Origin: Holophagae bacterium
GTDB lineage: Bacteria; Acidobacteriota; Holophagae; Acanthopleuribacterales; Acanthopleuribacteraceae
Length of the DNA: 64,000 bases
NCBI GenBank assembly: GCA_030429565.1
Contig: JAUIFE010000020.1
Coordinates: 89,898-153,897, forward strand
Reading direction: 5' to 3'
Part shown: positions 37,838-46,099 of the stretch, in pieces
Position numbering within the stretch: the first letter of the stretch is position 1
Layout of the letters: every line of letters starts with the position of its first letter
Position numbers and translations under genes: made by a program
The notes under the pieces: generated by a model
What the model saw: only the letters and a program-made list of their open reading frames with translations
Told to the model about the DNA's origin: nothing
The model's database searches: none

Positions 37838-38221
37838 TTAGTCAAGCTTGACGCTAGCGCCGGCTTCTTCCAATTGCTTTTTGAGTTCTTCAGCTTCTTC
37901 TTTAGAAGCGCCTTCTTTGACTTTGCCGGGAGCACCGTCAACGAGGGCTTTTGCTTCTTTAAGGCCGAGGCCGGTAGCAGCACGAACAACTTTGATAACG
38001 TTGATTTTCTTAGCGCCTGCGCTTTCGAGAACAACGTCAAATTCGGTTTTCTCTTCAGCGGCAGCGGCAGGTGCATCGCCTGCAGGTGCGGCGGGGCCGG
38101 CAGATACGGCTGCGGCAGATACGCCGAACTCTTCTTCGAGAGCTTTCACCAATTCGGCAAGCTCTAAAACGGTCATCGACTTGATGGATTCGATGAGTTC
38201 GTCTTTAGTAATGGTCGCCAT
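37838..38221 (-). CDS. rplL: 50S ribosomal protein L7/L12
   Basis: A 127-residue stalk protein. The N-terminal dimerisation helix (ELIESIKSMTVLELAELVKALEE, read in parts) is followed by an Ala/Pro/Gly-rich hinge and the conserved C-terminal domain (KTEFDVVLESAGAKKINVIK, LGLKEAKALVDGAPG, EELKKQLEEAGA). Multiple copies on L10 recruit translation factors to the ribosome. ATG 38221 has GGAG eight bases upstream; the in-frame TTG two codons earlier is not needed. Order rplK-rplA-rplJ-rplL is standard. Confidence 0.98.
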   Translation of the reverse strand: MATITKDELIESIKSMTVLELAELVKALEEEFGVSAAAVSAGPAAPAGDAPAAAAEEKTEFDVVLESAGAKKINVIKVVRAATGLGLKEAKALVDGAPGKVKEGASKEEAEELKKQLEEAGASVKLD

Positions 38222-38242
38222 GATCAAATCTCCTTAACTCTT

Positions 38243-38764
38243 TTAACCTTGATCTTTTTGTTGTTTTATCTGATCAAGTACCACGACAAGGTTACGCGAG
38301 ACGCCGGAAAGCGCGGTGACAAGTCCTTGTACTGGGTAGTTCATCATGTACATCATTTTGGAAATCAATACCTCTTTCGGAGGCAGCTTCGCAAGCGTTT
38401 CCAAGCCCTTAAGGTCAATGGCTTTGCCTTCAACGATGCCCGCTTTGAATTCAAAAGCGTCGTTTTCACCGGCAAATTCCTTCACAAGTTTGGCCAAGCC
38501 GACAATGTCTTCAGGATTGTAAGCGAGGGCCGTATTGCCGACCAATTGGTCGTTGACCTGGGAGAAATCGGTATCAGCAAACGCAATTTTGAGCAGGGTG
38601 TTTTTCACGACGACATAACGTGCGCCGTTTTCCCGCATCTTGCGTCTGAGCTGAGTGTCTTTTTCAACCGTCAAACCCTTGAAGTTCACCAAAAAGATGC
38701 TTTTGACATCTTTGAGGTCGTCACGCAAGGAGTCAACAATCTCTCGTTTGCTCTGTTTATCCAT
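38243..38764 (-). CDS. rplJ: 50S ribosomal protein L10
   Basis: A 173-residue protein that anchors L7/L12 dimers to the 23S rRNA through its N-terminal domain (SIFLVNFKGLTVEKDTQLRR, GARYVVVKNTLLKIA). The C-terminal helix binds the L12 dimers. In other bacteria, L10-L12 represses its own operon by binding the mRNA leader; only 13 bases separate rplA from rplJ here, so any such site would lie within rplA. ATG 38764 with GGGAGGA upstream. Length is normal. Confidence 0.98.
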   Translation of the reverse strand: MDKQSKREIVDSLRDDLKDVKSIFLVNFKGLTVEKDTQLRRKMRENGARYVVVKNTLLKIAFADTDFSQVNDQLVGNTALAYNPEDIVGLAKLVKEFAGENDAFEFKAGIVEGKAIDLKGLETLAKLPPKEVLISKMMYMMNYPVQGLVTALSGVSRNLVVVLDQIKQQKDQG

Positions 38765-38777
38765 GTTCGTTCCTCCC

Positions 38778-39470
38778 TTAACCCGATACCGAGTTGGTAT
38801 CGATGGAAATGCCGGGACTCATGGTCGCAGAAACGTAAACACTCTTGAGATACTTGCCTTTGGCGCCGGGTGGCTTAGCTTTAACAACACTTTTTGCGAG
38901 AGCATCTGCGTTGGCAAAGAGCTTATCCAGATCAAAAGACTTTTTCCCGATTGGAGCATGAACAATACCGGTTTTGTCGACCTTGTAAGCGACTTTACCG
39001 GCCTTGATTTCCTTCACCGCGTTCGCAACGTCCATTGTGACGGTGCCGGTCTTAGGGTTGGGCATCAGACCACGGGGGCCGAGCACTTTACCCAAACGAC
39101 CAACGACTCGCATCATGGCGGGAGTTGCAATTACCGCATCGAACTCCAAGAACCCGTCTTGGATTTTTTGTACGATTTCTTCACCGGCGACGATATCGGC
39201 ACCGGCCTCTTCAGCCTGCTTCTGGCGTTCACCGTCGGCAATCACCAAAACGCGTTTGGTTTTACCGGTCCCGTTTGGCAGCATCAGCGTGCCGCGTACC
39301 ATTTGGTCCGCACGACGGGGGTCAACACCAAGTCGGAACGCCATTTCAACGGTTTCGTCGAATTTGGCCATGTCCATGGACTTGAGCAGTTCTAAAGCTT
39401 CGCGTAAATCGTAATCTTTAAGTTCGATTTTGGAGGCGGCGGCACGGTACTTTTTGCCTTTTTTGGCCAT
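38778..39470 (-). CDS. rplA: 50S ribosomal protein L1
   Basis: A 230-residue protein of the L1 stalk, which moves deacylated tRNA out of the E site. Typical segments are FDETVEMAFRLGVDPRRADQ, VRGTLMLPNGTGKTKRVLV, and LGPRGLMPNPKTGTVT. L1 usually represses translation of the rplK-rplA mRNA. ATG 39470 with AGGAGG upstream. Length is normal for the family. It is cotranscribed with rplK, 73 bases upstream. Confidence 0.98.
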   Translation of the reverse strand: MAKKGKKYRAAASKIELKDYDLREALELLKSMDMAKFDETVEMAFRLGVDPRRADQMVRGTLMLPNGTGKTKRVLVIADGERQKQAEEAGADIVAGEEIVQKIQDGFLEFDAVIATPAMMRVVGRLGKVLGPRGLMPNPKTGTVTMDVANAVKEIKAGKVAYKVDKTGIVHAPIGKKSFDLDKLFANADALAKSVVKAKPPGAKGKYLKSVYVSATMSPGISIDTNSVSG

Positions 39471-39543
39471 ACATCCTCCTGTTTTTTACGCTACCACCGT
39501 ACTTTTTGGTTCGCGGGGTGGTCGCCGCGAAAGCCGAAAACGC

Positions 39544-39966
39544 TTACGCGATCTCGACACCCATGGAGCGCGCGGAACCGCGAACCATGCTTTTTGCCGA
39601 TTCAATATCAGTGGTATTGAGGTCGGGCATTTTCGTTTTGGCGATGTCCTCAACTTGCGCTTCGGTCAATTTGCCAACTTTATTTTTGTTGGGCTCGGAA
39701 GAACCTTTGTCCAAACCGAGAGCCAATTTAATGAGAACAGCAACGGGCGGCGTTTTCACTTCGAAAGTGAAAGAGCGGTCCGCAAATACTGTAATTACGA
39801 CCGGAACAATCAAGCCCGGGTTTTGCGACGTCTTGGCGTTAAAAGCTTTAACGAACTCCATGATGTTGACGCCGTGCTGACCCAGAGCCGGACCGACGGG
39901 CGGTGCAGGCGTGGCTTGAGCCCCAGGAAGCTGGAGCTTAATGTAGCCAGTGATCTTTTTTGCCAT
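39544..39966 (-). CDS. rplK: 50S ribosomal protein L11
   Basis: A 140-residue protein of the GTPase-associated centre. The N-terminal Pro-rich stretch PGAQATPAPPVGPALGQHGV and the C-terminal domain DIESAKSMVRGSARSMGVEI are diagnostic. It binds 23S rRNA helices 43/44 and is the site of thiopeptide action. ATG 39966 has AAAGGTG upstream. It follows nusG by 73 bases in the conserved order. Confidence 0.98.
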   Translation of the reverse strand: MAKKITGYIKLQLPGAQATPAPPVGPALGQHGVNIMEFVKAFNAKTSQNPGLIVPVVITVFADRSFTFEVKTPPVAVLIKLALGLDKGSSEPNKNKVGKLTEAQVEDIAKTKMPDLNTTDIESAKSMVRGSARSMGVEIA

Positions 39967-40039
39967 GGTACAGTCACCTTTTGCGTGGTTAGCCCGATAG
40001 ACGCTTCACAACGTTTACCGGGTATTTGGTAGCCTAGTG

Positions 40040-40600
40040 CTAAATCTTTTCGACTTCGTGGAAGCTCAACTCGACGGGGGTGGATCGCCCAAAGATGGTG
40101 ACTTTGACTTTCAAGGTACCTTTGTCTTCGTTCACTTCATCAACGGAACCGATAAAGTTCGCAAAAGGACCGTCGATGATTTTAATCTTTTCGCCGGCCT
40201 CAAACAAAAACTTGGGCTTGGGCTTTTCTTGCGCCATGTGAACTTGATTGAGAATTTGGTTGATCTCATCTTCGGAAAGAGGACTTGGGTTACGGCCACC
40301 GACAAAACCGGTAACGCGCGGCGTGCTTTTAACGACGTGCCAGCCGTCGTCAGTCAAGTCCATGCGGATGTAAATGTATCCGGGGAAAAGTTTCTTGGTC
40401 GTAATGACGCGCTTTCCGTTCTTCAGTTCCATGACGTTTTCGGTGGGAATCAGAACCTCGCCCAGGAGGTGATTCTTGCCGAGCGCGTCGAAGCGTTGTT
40501 CAATGCTTTCTTTAACTTTATTCTCGTAACCGGAATACGTATGGACGATGTACCACCGCATTGTCGACTGTTCGGAACCTTCTACTTTTTCCTCGTCCAT
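40040..40600 (-). CDS. nusG: Transcription termination/antitermination factor NusG
   Basis: A 186-residue elongation factor that binds the RNA polymerase clamp and links it to Rho or ribosomal S10. The NGN domain is clear (MRWYIVHTYSGYENKVKESI, LFPGYIYIRMDL, VTGFVGGRNPSPLS) and the C-terminal KOW domain follows (GEKIKIIDGPFANFIGSVDE). ATG 40600 gives a 13-residue acidic N-terminal extension like E. coli NusG; the internal ATG at 40561 is an alternative because the upstream ribosome binding site is weak. Confidence 0.97.
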   Translation of the reverse strand: MDEEKVEGSEQSTMRWYIVHTYSGYENKVKESIEQRFDALGKNHLLGEVLIPTENVMELKNGKRVITTKKLFPGYIYIRMDLTDDGWHVVKSTPRVTGFVGGRNPSPLSEDEINQILNQVHMAQEKPKPKFLFEAGEKIKIIDGPFANFIGSVDEVNEDKGTLKVKVTIFGRSTPVELSFHEVEKI

Positions 40601-40632
40601 CTTTTAAAAACCCCGTCTTCCCCCGTAAACCA

Positions 40633-40815
40633 TCAATAGAAAAGCTGTCTAAAAACGGTTGAAATGACCACGTCGACCCCCCAGAGGTACAACGCAAAAA
40701 AGACGGTTGTCCCAAGGACAATACCGGTCGTTTCAACAACTTTGGGTTTATCGGGCCAGTGAACTTTTTTGAGTTCCTTTTTGGCGTCCTGGTAGTACTC
40801 GCTAAAGCCGGACAT
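40633..40815 (-). CDS. secE: Preprotein translocase subunit SecE
   Basis: A 60-residue single-span inner-membrane protein that clamps SecY. It has the family's amphipathic helix with KKELKKVHWPDKPKVVETT and one transmembrane helix (GIVLGTTVFFALYLWGVDVVI, read in parts). This is the short one-helix form, not the three-helix enterobacterial form. ATG 40815 has GGGAG six bases upstream; a five-codon longer open frame is unlikely. It lies between tRNA-Trp and nusG. Confidence 0.95.
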   Translation of the reverse strand: MSGFSEYYQDAKKELKKVHWPDKPKVVETTGIVLGTTVFFALYLWGVDVVISTVFRQLFY

Positions 40816-40844
40816 CGAAGGCTCCCTCATTAACTAAAAAGGAT

Positions 40845-40920
40845 TGGCAGGGGCAGTAGGACTTGAACCCACGACCTGCGGTTTTGGAGACCGCTGCTCT
40901 ACCAACTGAGCTATACCCCT
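40845..40920 (-). tRNA. tRNA-Trp (CCA)
   Basis: A 76-base cloverleaf on the minus strand with anticodon CCA, T arm GTGGGTTCAAGTCCTAC and encoded 3' CCA. It lies between tuf and secE in the common bacterial arrangement and is probably processed from the operon transcript. Confidence 0.95.
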
Positions 40921-40982
40921 GTAAACATGAGGAATCCCTTGCGCGGGTGAACCCGGCAAGGGACGTCCATCATGGGTTAAGA

Positions 40983-42167
40983 TTACTCGACGATGGTCGC
41001 AACCGCGCCGGCACCGATGGTCTTACCACCTTCACGAATCGCAAAACGCAGACCTGGGTCCATGGCGATCGGGGTGATCAAGGTGCAAACGAGGTTCAGG
41101 TTGTCGCCAGGCATAACCATTTCGGTGCCTTCGGGCAACGTGGCAACGCCGGTCACGTCCGTTGTACGGAAGTAGAACTGCGGACGGTAGCCTTGGAAGA
41201 AAGGCGTGTGACGGCCACCTTCGTCTTTGGTGAGGATGTAAACCTCGCCGGTGAATTTGGTGTGTGGTGTGATGGAACCGGTTTTCGCCAGTACCTGACC
41301 ACGTTGAACATCTTTTTTATCCAAGCCACGGAGCAACAGACCAACGTTGTCGCCTGCTTCACCTTGGTCAAGCAGCTTGCGGAACATTTCAACACCGGTA
41401 ACAACTTTCTTTTGCGTTTCTTTAATGCCGACGATTTCGATTTCTTCGCCAACTTTAACGATGCCTTGCTCGATACGGCCGGTTACAACAGTACCGCGAC
41501 CGGAAATAGAGAAGATGTCTTCAACAGGCATCAAGAAAGGTTTGTCCAGTGCGCGCTCGGGAGTAGGAATGTACTCATCAACGGTGTTCATCAACTCGAT
41601 GATTTTCGCTTTGTGCGTCTCATCGCCTTCCAGGGCTTTCAACGCGGAACCCATGGTGATGGGGATGTCGTCGCCGGGGAATTCGTAGCTAGAGAGCAAT
41701 TCGCGAATTTCCATCTCAACCAACTCGAGCAATTCTTCATCGTCAACTTGGTCGGTTTTGTTCATGAAAACAACAATTGAAGGTACCTGTACCTGACGAG
41801 CGAGCAGGATGTGCTCACGCGTTTGCGGCATGGGGCCGTCGGCGGCGGAAACAACCAAAATCGCGCCGTCCATCTGCGCAGCACCAGTGATCATGTTCTT
41901 AACGTAGTCAGCGTGACCTGGGCAATCAACGTGTGCGTAGTGACGATTTGCGGTTTCGTACTCTACGTGCGCTGTGTTGATGGTAATACCGCGCTCTCTT
42001 TCTTCAGGAGCGTTATCAATTTGATCGTAAGCTTTTTTCTCTGCAAAACCTTGGTCAGCCAGAGTATTTGTAATAGCTGCGGTTAAGGTGGTTTTGCCGT
42101 GGTCAACGTGACCAATCGTGCCGATGTTTACGTGCGGCTTACTACGTTCAAACTTTTCCTTTGCCAT
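40983..42167 (-). CDS. tuf: Translation elongation factor Tu
   Basis: A 394-residue GTPase that brings aminoacyl-tRNA to the ribosome. G1 is GHVDHGKT, the switch I segment includes ERERGITINTAHVEYE, G3 is DCPGHADYVKNM and G4 is NKTD (here MNKTDQVDDEELLELVE). Domains 2 and 3 follow with GRGTVVTGRIEQG and the C-terminal RFAIREGGKTIGAGAV. Length is standard. ATG 42167 has GGAG upstream. It is embedded between tRNA-Thr and tRNA-Trp, as in many bacteria. I see no second tuf copy in the window. Confidence 0.99.
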   Translation of the reverse strand: MAKEKFERSKPHVNIGTIGHVDHGKTTLTAAITNTLADQGFAEKKAYDQIDNAPEERERGITINTAHVEYETANRHYAHVDCPGHADYVKNMITGAAQMDGAILVVSAADGPMPQTREHILLARQVQVPSIVVFMNKTDQVDDEELLELVEMEIRELLSSYEFPGDDIPITMGSALKALEGDETHKAKIIELMNTVDEYIPTPERALDKPFLMPVEDIFSISGRGTVVTGRIEQGIVKVGEEIEIVGIKETQKKVVTGVEMFRKLLDQGEAGDNVGLLLRGLDKKDVQRGQVLAKTGSITPHTKFTGEVYILTKDEGGRHTPFFQGYRPQFYFRTTDVTGVATLPEGTEMVMPGDNLNLVCTLITPIAMDPGLRFAIREGGKTIGAGAVATIVE

Positions 42168-42261
42168 GGTGCCGATCTCCTACGATCTCGTTAATTCTAA
42201 AAAGCAGCAAAGAGTTTGCTATGGCCTTTCCTGCGCAGCTACCTCAACCCCAAACAGAGAA

Positions 42262-42336
<75 letters not shown>

Positions 42337-42361
42337 TTCGAAAGTACATCTATATTGTGGT

Positions 42362-42438
42362 TGGAGCGGGAAACGGGATTCGAACCCGCGACCCTTAGCT
42401 TGGAAGGCTAATGCTCTAGCCAGCTGAGCTATTCCCGC
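42362..42438 (-). tRNA. tRNA-Gly (TCC)
   Basis: A 77-base minus-strand cloverleaf with anticodon TCC in loop CTTCCAA, acceptor stem GCGGGAA/TTCCCGC and encoded CCA. Second in the Tyr-Gly-Thr tRNA cluster. Confidence 0.94.
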
Positions 42439-42460
42439 GTCAAGGCTTTTTGAGAGAGGG

Positions 42461-42545
42461 TGGTGGGGAAAGGCGGATTCGAACCACCGAAGGCATAGCC
42501 AGCAGATTTACAGTCTGCCCCATTTGGCCACTCTGGAATTTCCCC
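42461..42545 (-). tRNA. tRNA-Tyr (GTA)
   Basis: An 85-base class II tRNA with a long variable arm, anticodon GTA, acceptor stem GGGGAAA/TTTCCCC and encoded CCA. It is the first gene of the tRNA-tuf transcript. Confidence 0.94.
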
Positions 42546-42552
42546 ATCGCTC

Positions 42553-42566
42553 TCAATTATCACAAA
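42553..42566 (-). promoter_or_regulatory. Candidate extended -10 promoter of the tRNA-tuf cluster
   Basis: On the minus strand TGTGATAAT (extended -10 type) lies 10-15 bases before the 5' end of tRNA-Tyr. No good -35 hexamer is seen 17 bases further upstream, so it would rely on the extended element. Confidence 0.45.
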
Positions 42567-42664
42567 CTCGCGTCCGGCTATTAGCTGTACGCAACGAGTT
42601 TGTTAAACTAGCAAAAAACTTTTTGCGTGGCAACCCCAAAATTTCATTTTTTTTCAGCGGGTTG

Positions 42665-43108
42665 CTACGGGGCCGCAAATGCCCTCTCGTAGACATAGGC
42701 GCCACCAAGGACGCCAGCATAGAGTAATGCGATTGAAAGGGCAACACCAAAAATCAACCAAACTTCATTTTTTATTTTAAACCCTTGTTTCTTATAGTGG
42801 TTATGAATTCGCATCACAACCATGCTTATCATCAGCCACGGAATCACGTTGCCCACGTCCATATGATTCTGCAGGCCCGGCGTCACCACCGTTTCTCCCA
42901 AACGCGCTTGGAGCACCTGAATATCCTCCTGGCCGCTCCATACCGCCGGCAACACAAACACCGCCGCCACCACCCACAGGAACCAGGCCGTGTTACACCA
43001 AGGCGCACGCTTCGCGAGCACGCCGGCCGTCATGGTGGCGGTCCCCACCAACCACAAGGCGATCGGGAAATGAACCAAAAAGGGATGCCATCCCGCTAAA
43101 AACGACAA
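42665..43108 (-). CDS. DUF2231 membrane protein
   Basis: A 147-residue protein with four transmembrane segments. GWHPFLVHFPIALWLVG at the N-terminus, with a membrane-embedded His pair, and SGQEDIQVLQ in the first loop are typical of DUF2231, thought to be related to heme or cytochrome-associated membrane proteins; function unproven. It begins with TTG at 43108, preceded by GAGGTG at good spacing. It lies upstream of the tRNA cluster on the same strand, with 119 bases between. Confidence 0.8.
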   Translation of the reverse strand: MSFLAGWHPFLVHFPIALWLVGTATMTAGVLAKRAPWCNTAWFLWVVAAVFVLPAVWSGQEDIQVLQARLGETVVTPGLQNHMDVGNVIPWLMISMVVMRIHNHYKKQGFKIKNEVWLIFGVALSIALLYAGVLGGAYVYERAFAAP

Positions 43109-43426
43109 TCCGTCACCTCACTCGTCTTTTTGGCCGTCACCGACCACCTGGGCCGCCATTGTAGCGCAAGCTCATACCAAGAGGGGCGCGCCCATTAAAT
43201 AGAACGCGCGAGCGCAGGTGCGGGCGCGGTTCTCGACTGCTTGGGCCCGCTTAATCCCCGTTTGAACACGGTTTCCCCCATCTTCCCCATAGCACCGCCC
43301 GCCTGCTTCCCATATAATCATCAGGTTTTGAGGCCGGACACCCGTGCCCGCCAAGCCGGCGCGACTTTTGCCTACTGCCTCTGCACGGACGATTCTCGTC
43401 CCAACTTGCTTATAGGATCCTGTTTC
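43109..43426. other. Divergent intergenic region (318 bp)
   Basis: This lies between the DUF2231 gene and the 43427 gene. A TATAAT at 43313-43318 may be the -10 box of the plus-strand operon, with no good -35. The 100-base leader after it can fold a GCCGG/CCGGC stem; no riboswitch class is recognised. Confidence 0.35.
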
Positions 43427-43819
43427 ATGTCCCATATGCTTTGCGTCGATGTCTACAACGACGTCGTTTTACTGGCCAATGCCGCCGCCGACGTTGTCGA
43501 CGCCTTCGCCGTTCAAGGCCGAACCGAACACCCCCTTCCCGACGGCGTCACCCACTACACCTTGCGCAGCCTCATCACCCTGCCTGGCACCTGCGCGGTC
43601 TGCGGTCGCGGTGCCGAACAGCGGACTGAAGCCTGCAGCAGCAGTGGCGGCTTCCATGCCTATGTCGGCATGGACGCGGATCCCGACTTGCCCGAGCAAC
43701 ACAAGGCACGTGCGCGATCACTGGCGATTGTGCGCCTCAAGTACGACGATTTGGCATTTTATATCGAACAGGACAACCTGTTCCCGATTACCGAACTTCT
43801 GCCGACGTTGACGGTTTAA
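43427..43819 (+). CDS. Unrecognised small protein upstream of SurA-like genes
   Basis: A 130-residue soluble protein. I do not recognise the family. Notable are the CAVC pair in TCAVCGRGAEQRTEAC, which could bind metal or form a disulfide, and an acidic C-terminal half (GMDADPDLPEQH; DDLAFYIEQDNLFP). The ATG at 43427 follows AGGAT at reasonable spacing; the frame is open further upstream but without a start signal. It precedes the lipoprotein SurA-like gene by five bases and is probably translationally coupled to it, so a connection with envelope protein folding is possible. Confidence 0.65.
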   Translation: MSHMLCVDVYNDVVLLANAAADVVDAFAVQGRTEHPLPDGVTHYTLRSLITLPGTCAVCGRGAEQRTEACSSSGGFHAYVGMDADPDLPEQHKARARSLAIVRLKYDDLAFYIEQDNLFPITELLPTLTV

Positions 43820-43824
43820 CCGCG

Positions 43825-44829
43825 GTGAGCAGATTGAACCCAACCGCCTTGCGGCGGTCCCCTGTCTTGCGCGCCTGCGCGCTTCTGGCGGCGCTGTTGG
43901 CGGCCACATGCAGCAGTGACGGCGATGCGGTTTCACTCGTGGAGGAATCGGATCCACCGGTGATCATTACGATTCGCGGTGAACACGGCGGCCTCGAACG
44001 CCACCACCTTGACGAGTTTTCGTTTTTCGTGCGCGAGGTCTACCCCGAGCTGGGCGACACCATCGAAGACAGTCTGCACTCGCGCTTGTTTGATCGCTTC
44101 GAGCGCGAAGTAATTTTGGCCTATATTGCAGGACGCATCGGCTTTCACGTGAGCGACAACCAAATTGACGCCTTCATCCAAAACCAAATGACAACGGTTA
44201 GCTTCCACCTCATGGACGAAAAGGAACAGGCTCTGTGGCGCCGTGCGATTCGTCGCCGGCAACGGATCCAGCAATTCCTACAGCGCAAATTGTTGCGGGA
44301 CATGGAAATTGAGGAAGAAGCCCTGCACGCTTACTACCGCGAGAACGAACAGGAATTCAAGCGGGACGCGACCTATCGCATCCGCGTCTTGCCGATTAGC
44401 GAAGAGGAAACCGCCAAAAAAATCCAGGCCTCACTACGCAAAACGCGCAAAACCTTTGTCGAAGTGGCCGAAGCCCACCTTGAAGACAGCGACCAGCTTA
44501 TGCCGGTCACGGTCCCATTTAAGAACCTTTCCGAACCTTTTCAACGCCAAGTCGTGCGATTGAAGCCGGGACGCCACTCCAAAACGATTGCGCTCAAAGA
44601 AGGCGAGATCACGGTTTACTATATACTGTATCTCGAGGCCGTCACCCCGGCGACGACACTGACCTTCGACGAGGCCTACCACGACATCCGCAAAATCCTG
44701 GAACGCCGCTCGGCCGAGGAAAAGCTCGACCAGGTTCTCGAGGAATGGCGCACCAAGGTCAACATCGAGGTTTTCCGAAAAAACCTCCCTTTCCCTTACC
44801 AAGATCCATCCATAAGGAGCACCCCCTGA
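43825..44829 (+). CDS. SurA-like lipoprotein with degenerate parvulin domain
   Basis: A 334-residue envelope protein. The N-terminus has a lipobox (ALLAATC, Cys near residue 29), so it should be a lipoprotein. A SurA-type helical chaperone region follows (about 55-165, with REVILAYIAGRIGFHVSDNQ), then a parvulin-like segment (about 185-290: YRIRVLPISEEETAKKIQA, then VVRLKPGRHSKTI and ITVYYILYLEAV). The usual GGDLG segment and catalytic residues of parvulins are not seen, so isomerase activity is doubtful; chaperone function is more likely. GTG at 43825; a TTG at 43834 with GGTGAG upstream is an alternative. The active SurA-like gene follows immediately. Confidence 0.75.
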   Translation: MSRLNPTALRRSPVLRACALLAALLAATCSSDGDAVSLVEESDPPVIITIRGEHGGLERHHLDEFSFFVREVYPELGDTIEDSLHSRLFDRFEREVILAYIAGRIGFHVSDNQIDAFIQNQMTTVSFHLMDEKEQALWRRAIRRRQRIQQFLQRKLLRDMEIEEEALHAYYRENEQEFKRDATYRIRVLPISEEETAKKIQASLRKTRKTFVEVAEAHLEDSDQLMPVTVPFKNLSEPFQRQVVRLKPGRHSKTIALKEGEITVYYILYLEAVTPATTLTFDEAYHDIRKILERRSAEEKLDQVLEEWRTKVNIEVFRKNLPFPYQDPSIRSTP

Positions 44830-44830
44830 C

Positions 44831-45814
44831 ATGACGTTCTTTGCATGCCTGATGTTATTGTGTTGGCAGAACGATTCATCGATCCATTTCGTGGATCGTA
44901 TCGCCCTCAAGGTCAACGACAAAGTGATTACCCAACGAGAGTTGGTGACGATGTATCGCCAGCGGCGCGAGGGGTATATGCAGGCATTTCGCGGTGCCGA
45001 GCTCGACGAGAAGCTGACATCATGCTGGGACGACACGCTTAAAGAAGCGCAGGAACAGTTGCTGCTCTATGAAAACGCGGTTCAGGAAGGCGTGTCCCTG
45101 TCGGAAGAAGACGTGCGCACTCGCCTCAACGCCATGCGCGAGTCCAACGGTTTCACGGATGAAGAATTTGAAAAGATCATCGAAGAACAAACCGGCATGG
45201 CTTTGCCCGAGTTCATCAAATTCCGTCAACGGGTCGACAGCAGCGACCAGGTCATCCAAGCCCGCATTGTCAGTCGCATCAAACTGGATGAAAGCGAAAT
45301 TGCCAAGTACTACAGTGAACATCGTCAGGAATATATGACACCGGCCACTTACCGGATTGCCGAAATCGCCTTGCTCAAAGGCGAAGGCGACCCACTGGCG
45401 GCCAAGTTCAAAGCCAACAGCGCCGCGGAGTTCCTTAAAAAAGGCGGCGACTTCGCCGAAGCGGCCCAGATGTACAGTGATTCGCCTTCGAAGGAAAGCG
45501 GCGGCGATTTGGGAACGGTTGAATTCGGTGACTTGAACGCTTCCATTGAAGACCGCGTGAAAGGCATGAAGGCAGGCGAGGTTTCTGAGATTTTTGAAAC
45601 GCCGACGGCGTTTTTTATTATTAAGTTGCTGGAACAAACGTCGCCACAACCCAAACCGATTCAAGATGTGCGGCCCGAAATCGTGCGCAAGTTGCGCGCA
45701 CCGCGCATGGAAAGCCAGATGAAAAACTACATCGCCGAGCTCAAAGACAAATACTTGCTGCAAGTGGTTCTGAAAAAGCCGCCGGCTTACCTGGACCTGG
45801 AAAAAGAACCGTAA
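44831..45814 (+). CDS. SurA-like periplasmic peptidyl-prolyl isomerase
   Basis: A 327-residue protein with a short hydrophobic N-terminus (FFACLMLLCW), a SurA N-terminal domain (VDRIALKVNDKVITQRELV is diagnostic), and one parvulin domain (about 178-275: YRIAEIALLKGEGDP, then GGDFAEAAQMYSDSPSKESGGDLGTVEFGDL, read in parts, and TPTAFFIIKLLE). SurA chaperones outer-membrane beta-barrel proteins across the periplasm. The signal segment is short and lacks the normal basic start, so localisation is uncertain. It begins two bases after the stop of the SurA-like lipoprotein gene, so the pair forms an operon ending at the terminator at 45837. Confidence 0.85.
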   Translation: MTFFACLMLLCWQNDSSIHFVDRIALKVNDKVITQRELVTMYRQRREGYMQAFRGAELDEKLTSCWDDTLKEAQEQLLLYENAVQEGVSLSEEDVRTRLNAMRESNGFTDEEFEKIIEEQTGMALPEFIKFRQRVDSSDQVIQARIVSRIKLDESEIAKYYSEHRQEYMTPATYRIAEIALLKGEGDPLAAKFKANSAAEFLKKGGDFAEAAQMYSDSPSKESGGDLGTVEFGDLNASIEDRVKGMKAGEVSEIFETPTAFFIIKLLEQTSPQPKPIQDVRPEIVRKLRAPRMESQMKNYIAELKDKYLLQVVLKKPPAYLDLEKEP

Positions 45815-45836
45815 GCGACACGAACAAGCCAAGCCC

Positions 45837-45875
45837 AAGCGCGCCGATCCCCTGTTGGATTTGCGCGCTTTTTTT
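45837..45875 (+). terminator. Terminator of the SurA-like operon
   Basis: Stem AAGCGCGC (plus ATCC) pairing with GGAT and GCGCGCTT, interrupted by a small internal loop, followed by seven T. It lies 23 bases beyond the stop. Confidence 0.85.
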
Positions 45876-46047
45876 ATGGCCGCAAACGCACGACGGGCAG
45901 GGGTGAAAAGAACCGTTACGCCACCTTAACGGCACATAGAAATCTCAGTCGCCCCCTCCCCCGTCGCCACCCCACAAAGTGCGGCACAGGCCATACAATT
46001 CATTTGCAAACACAGCGCGACACAAAGCGCACGGTGAGCCGGCCCCA

Positions 46048-46077
46048 AAAAAAACGCCGCATCAACGCGGCGTTTTT
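46048..46077 (-). terminator. Terminator after the VWA/GWxTD gene
   Basis: An 11-bp stem AAAAACGCCGC / GCGGCGTTTTT with a six-base loop, with eight T on the minus strand, lies about 22 bases after the stop of the VWA gene. Confidence 0.85.
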
Positions 46078-46099
46078 CATGGTGCGAATCGGGTTCGCG

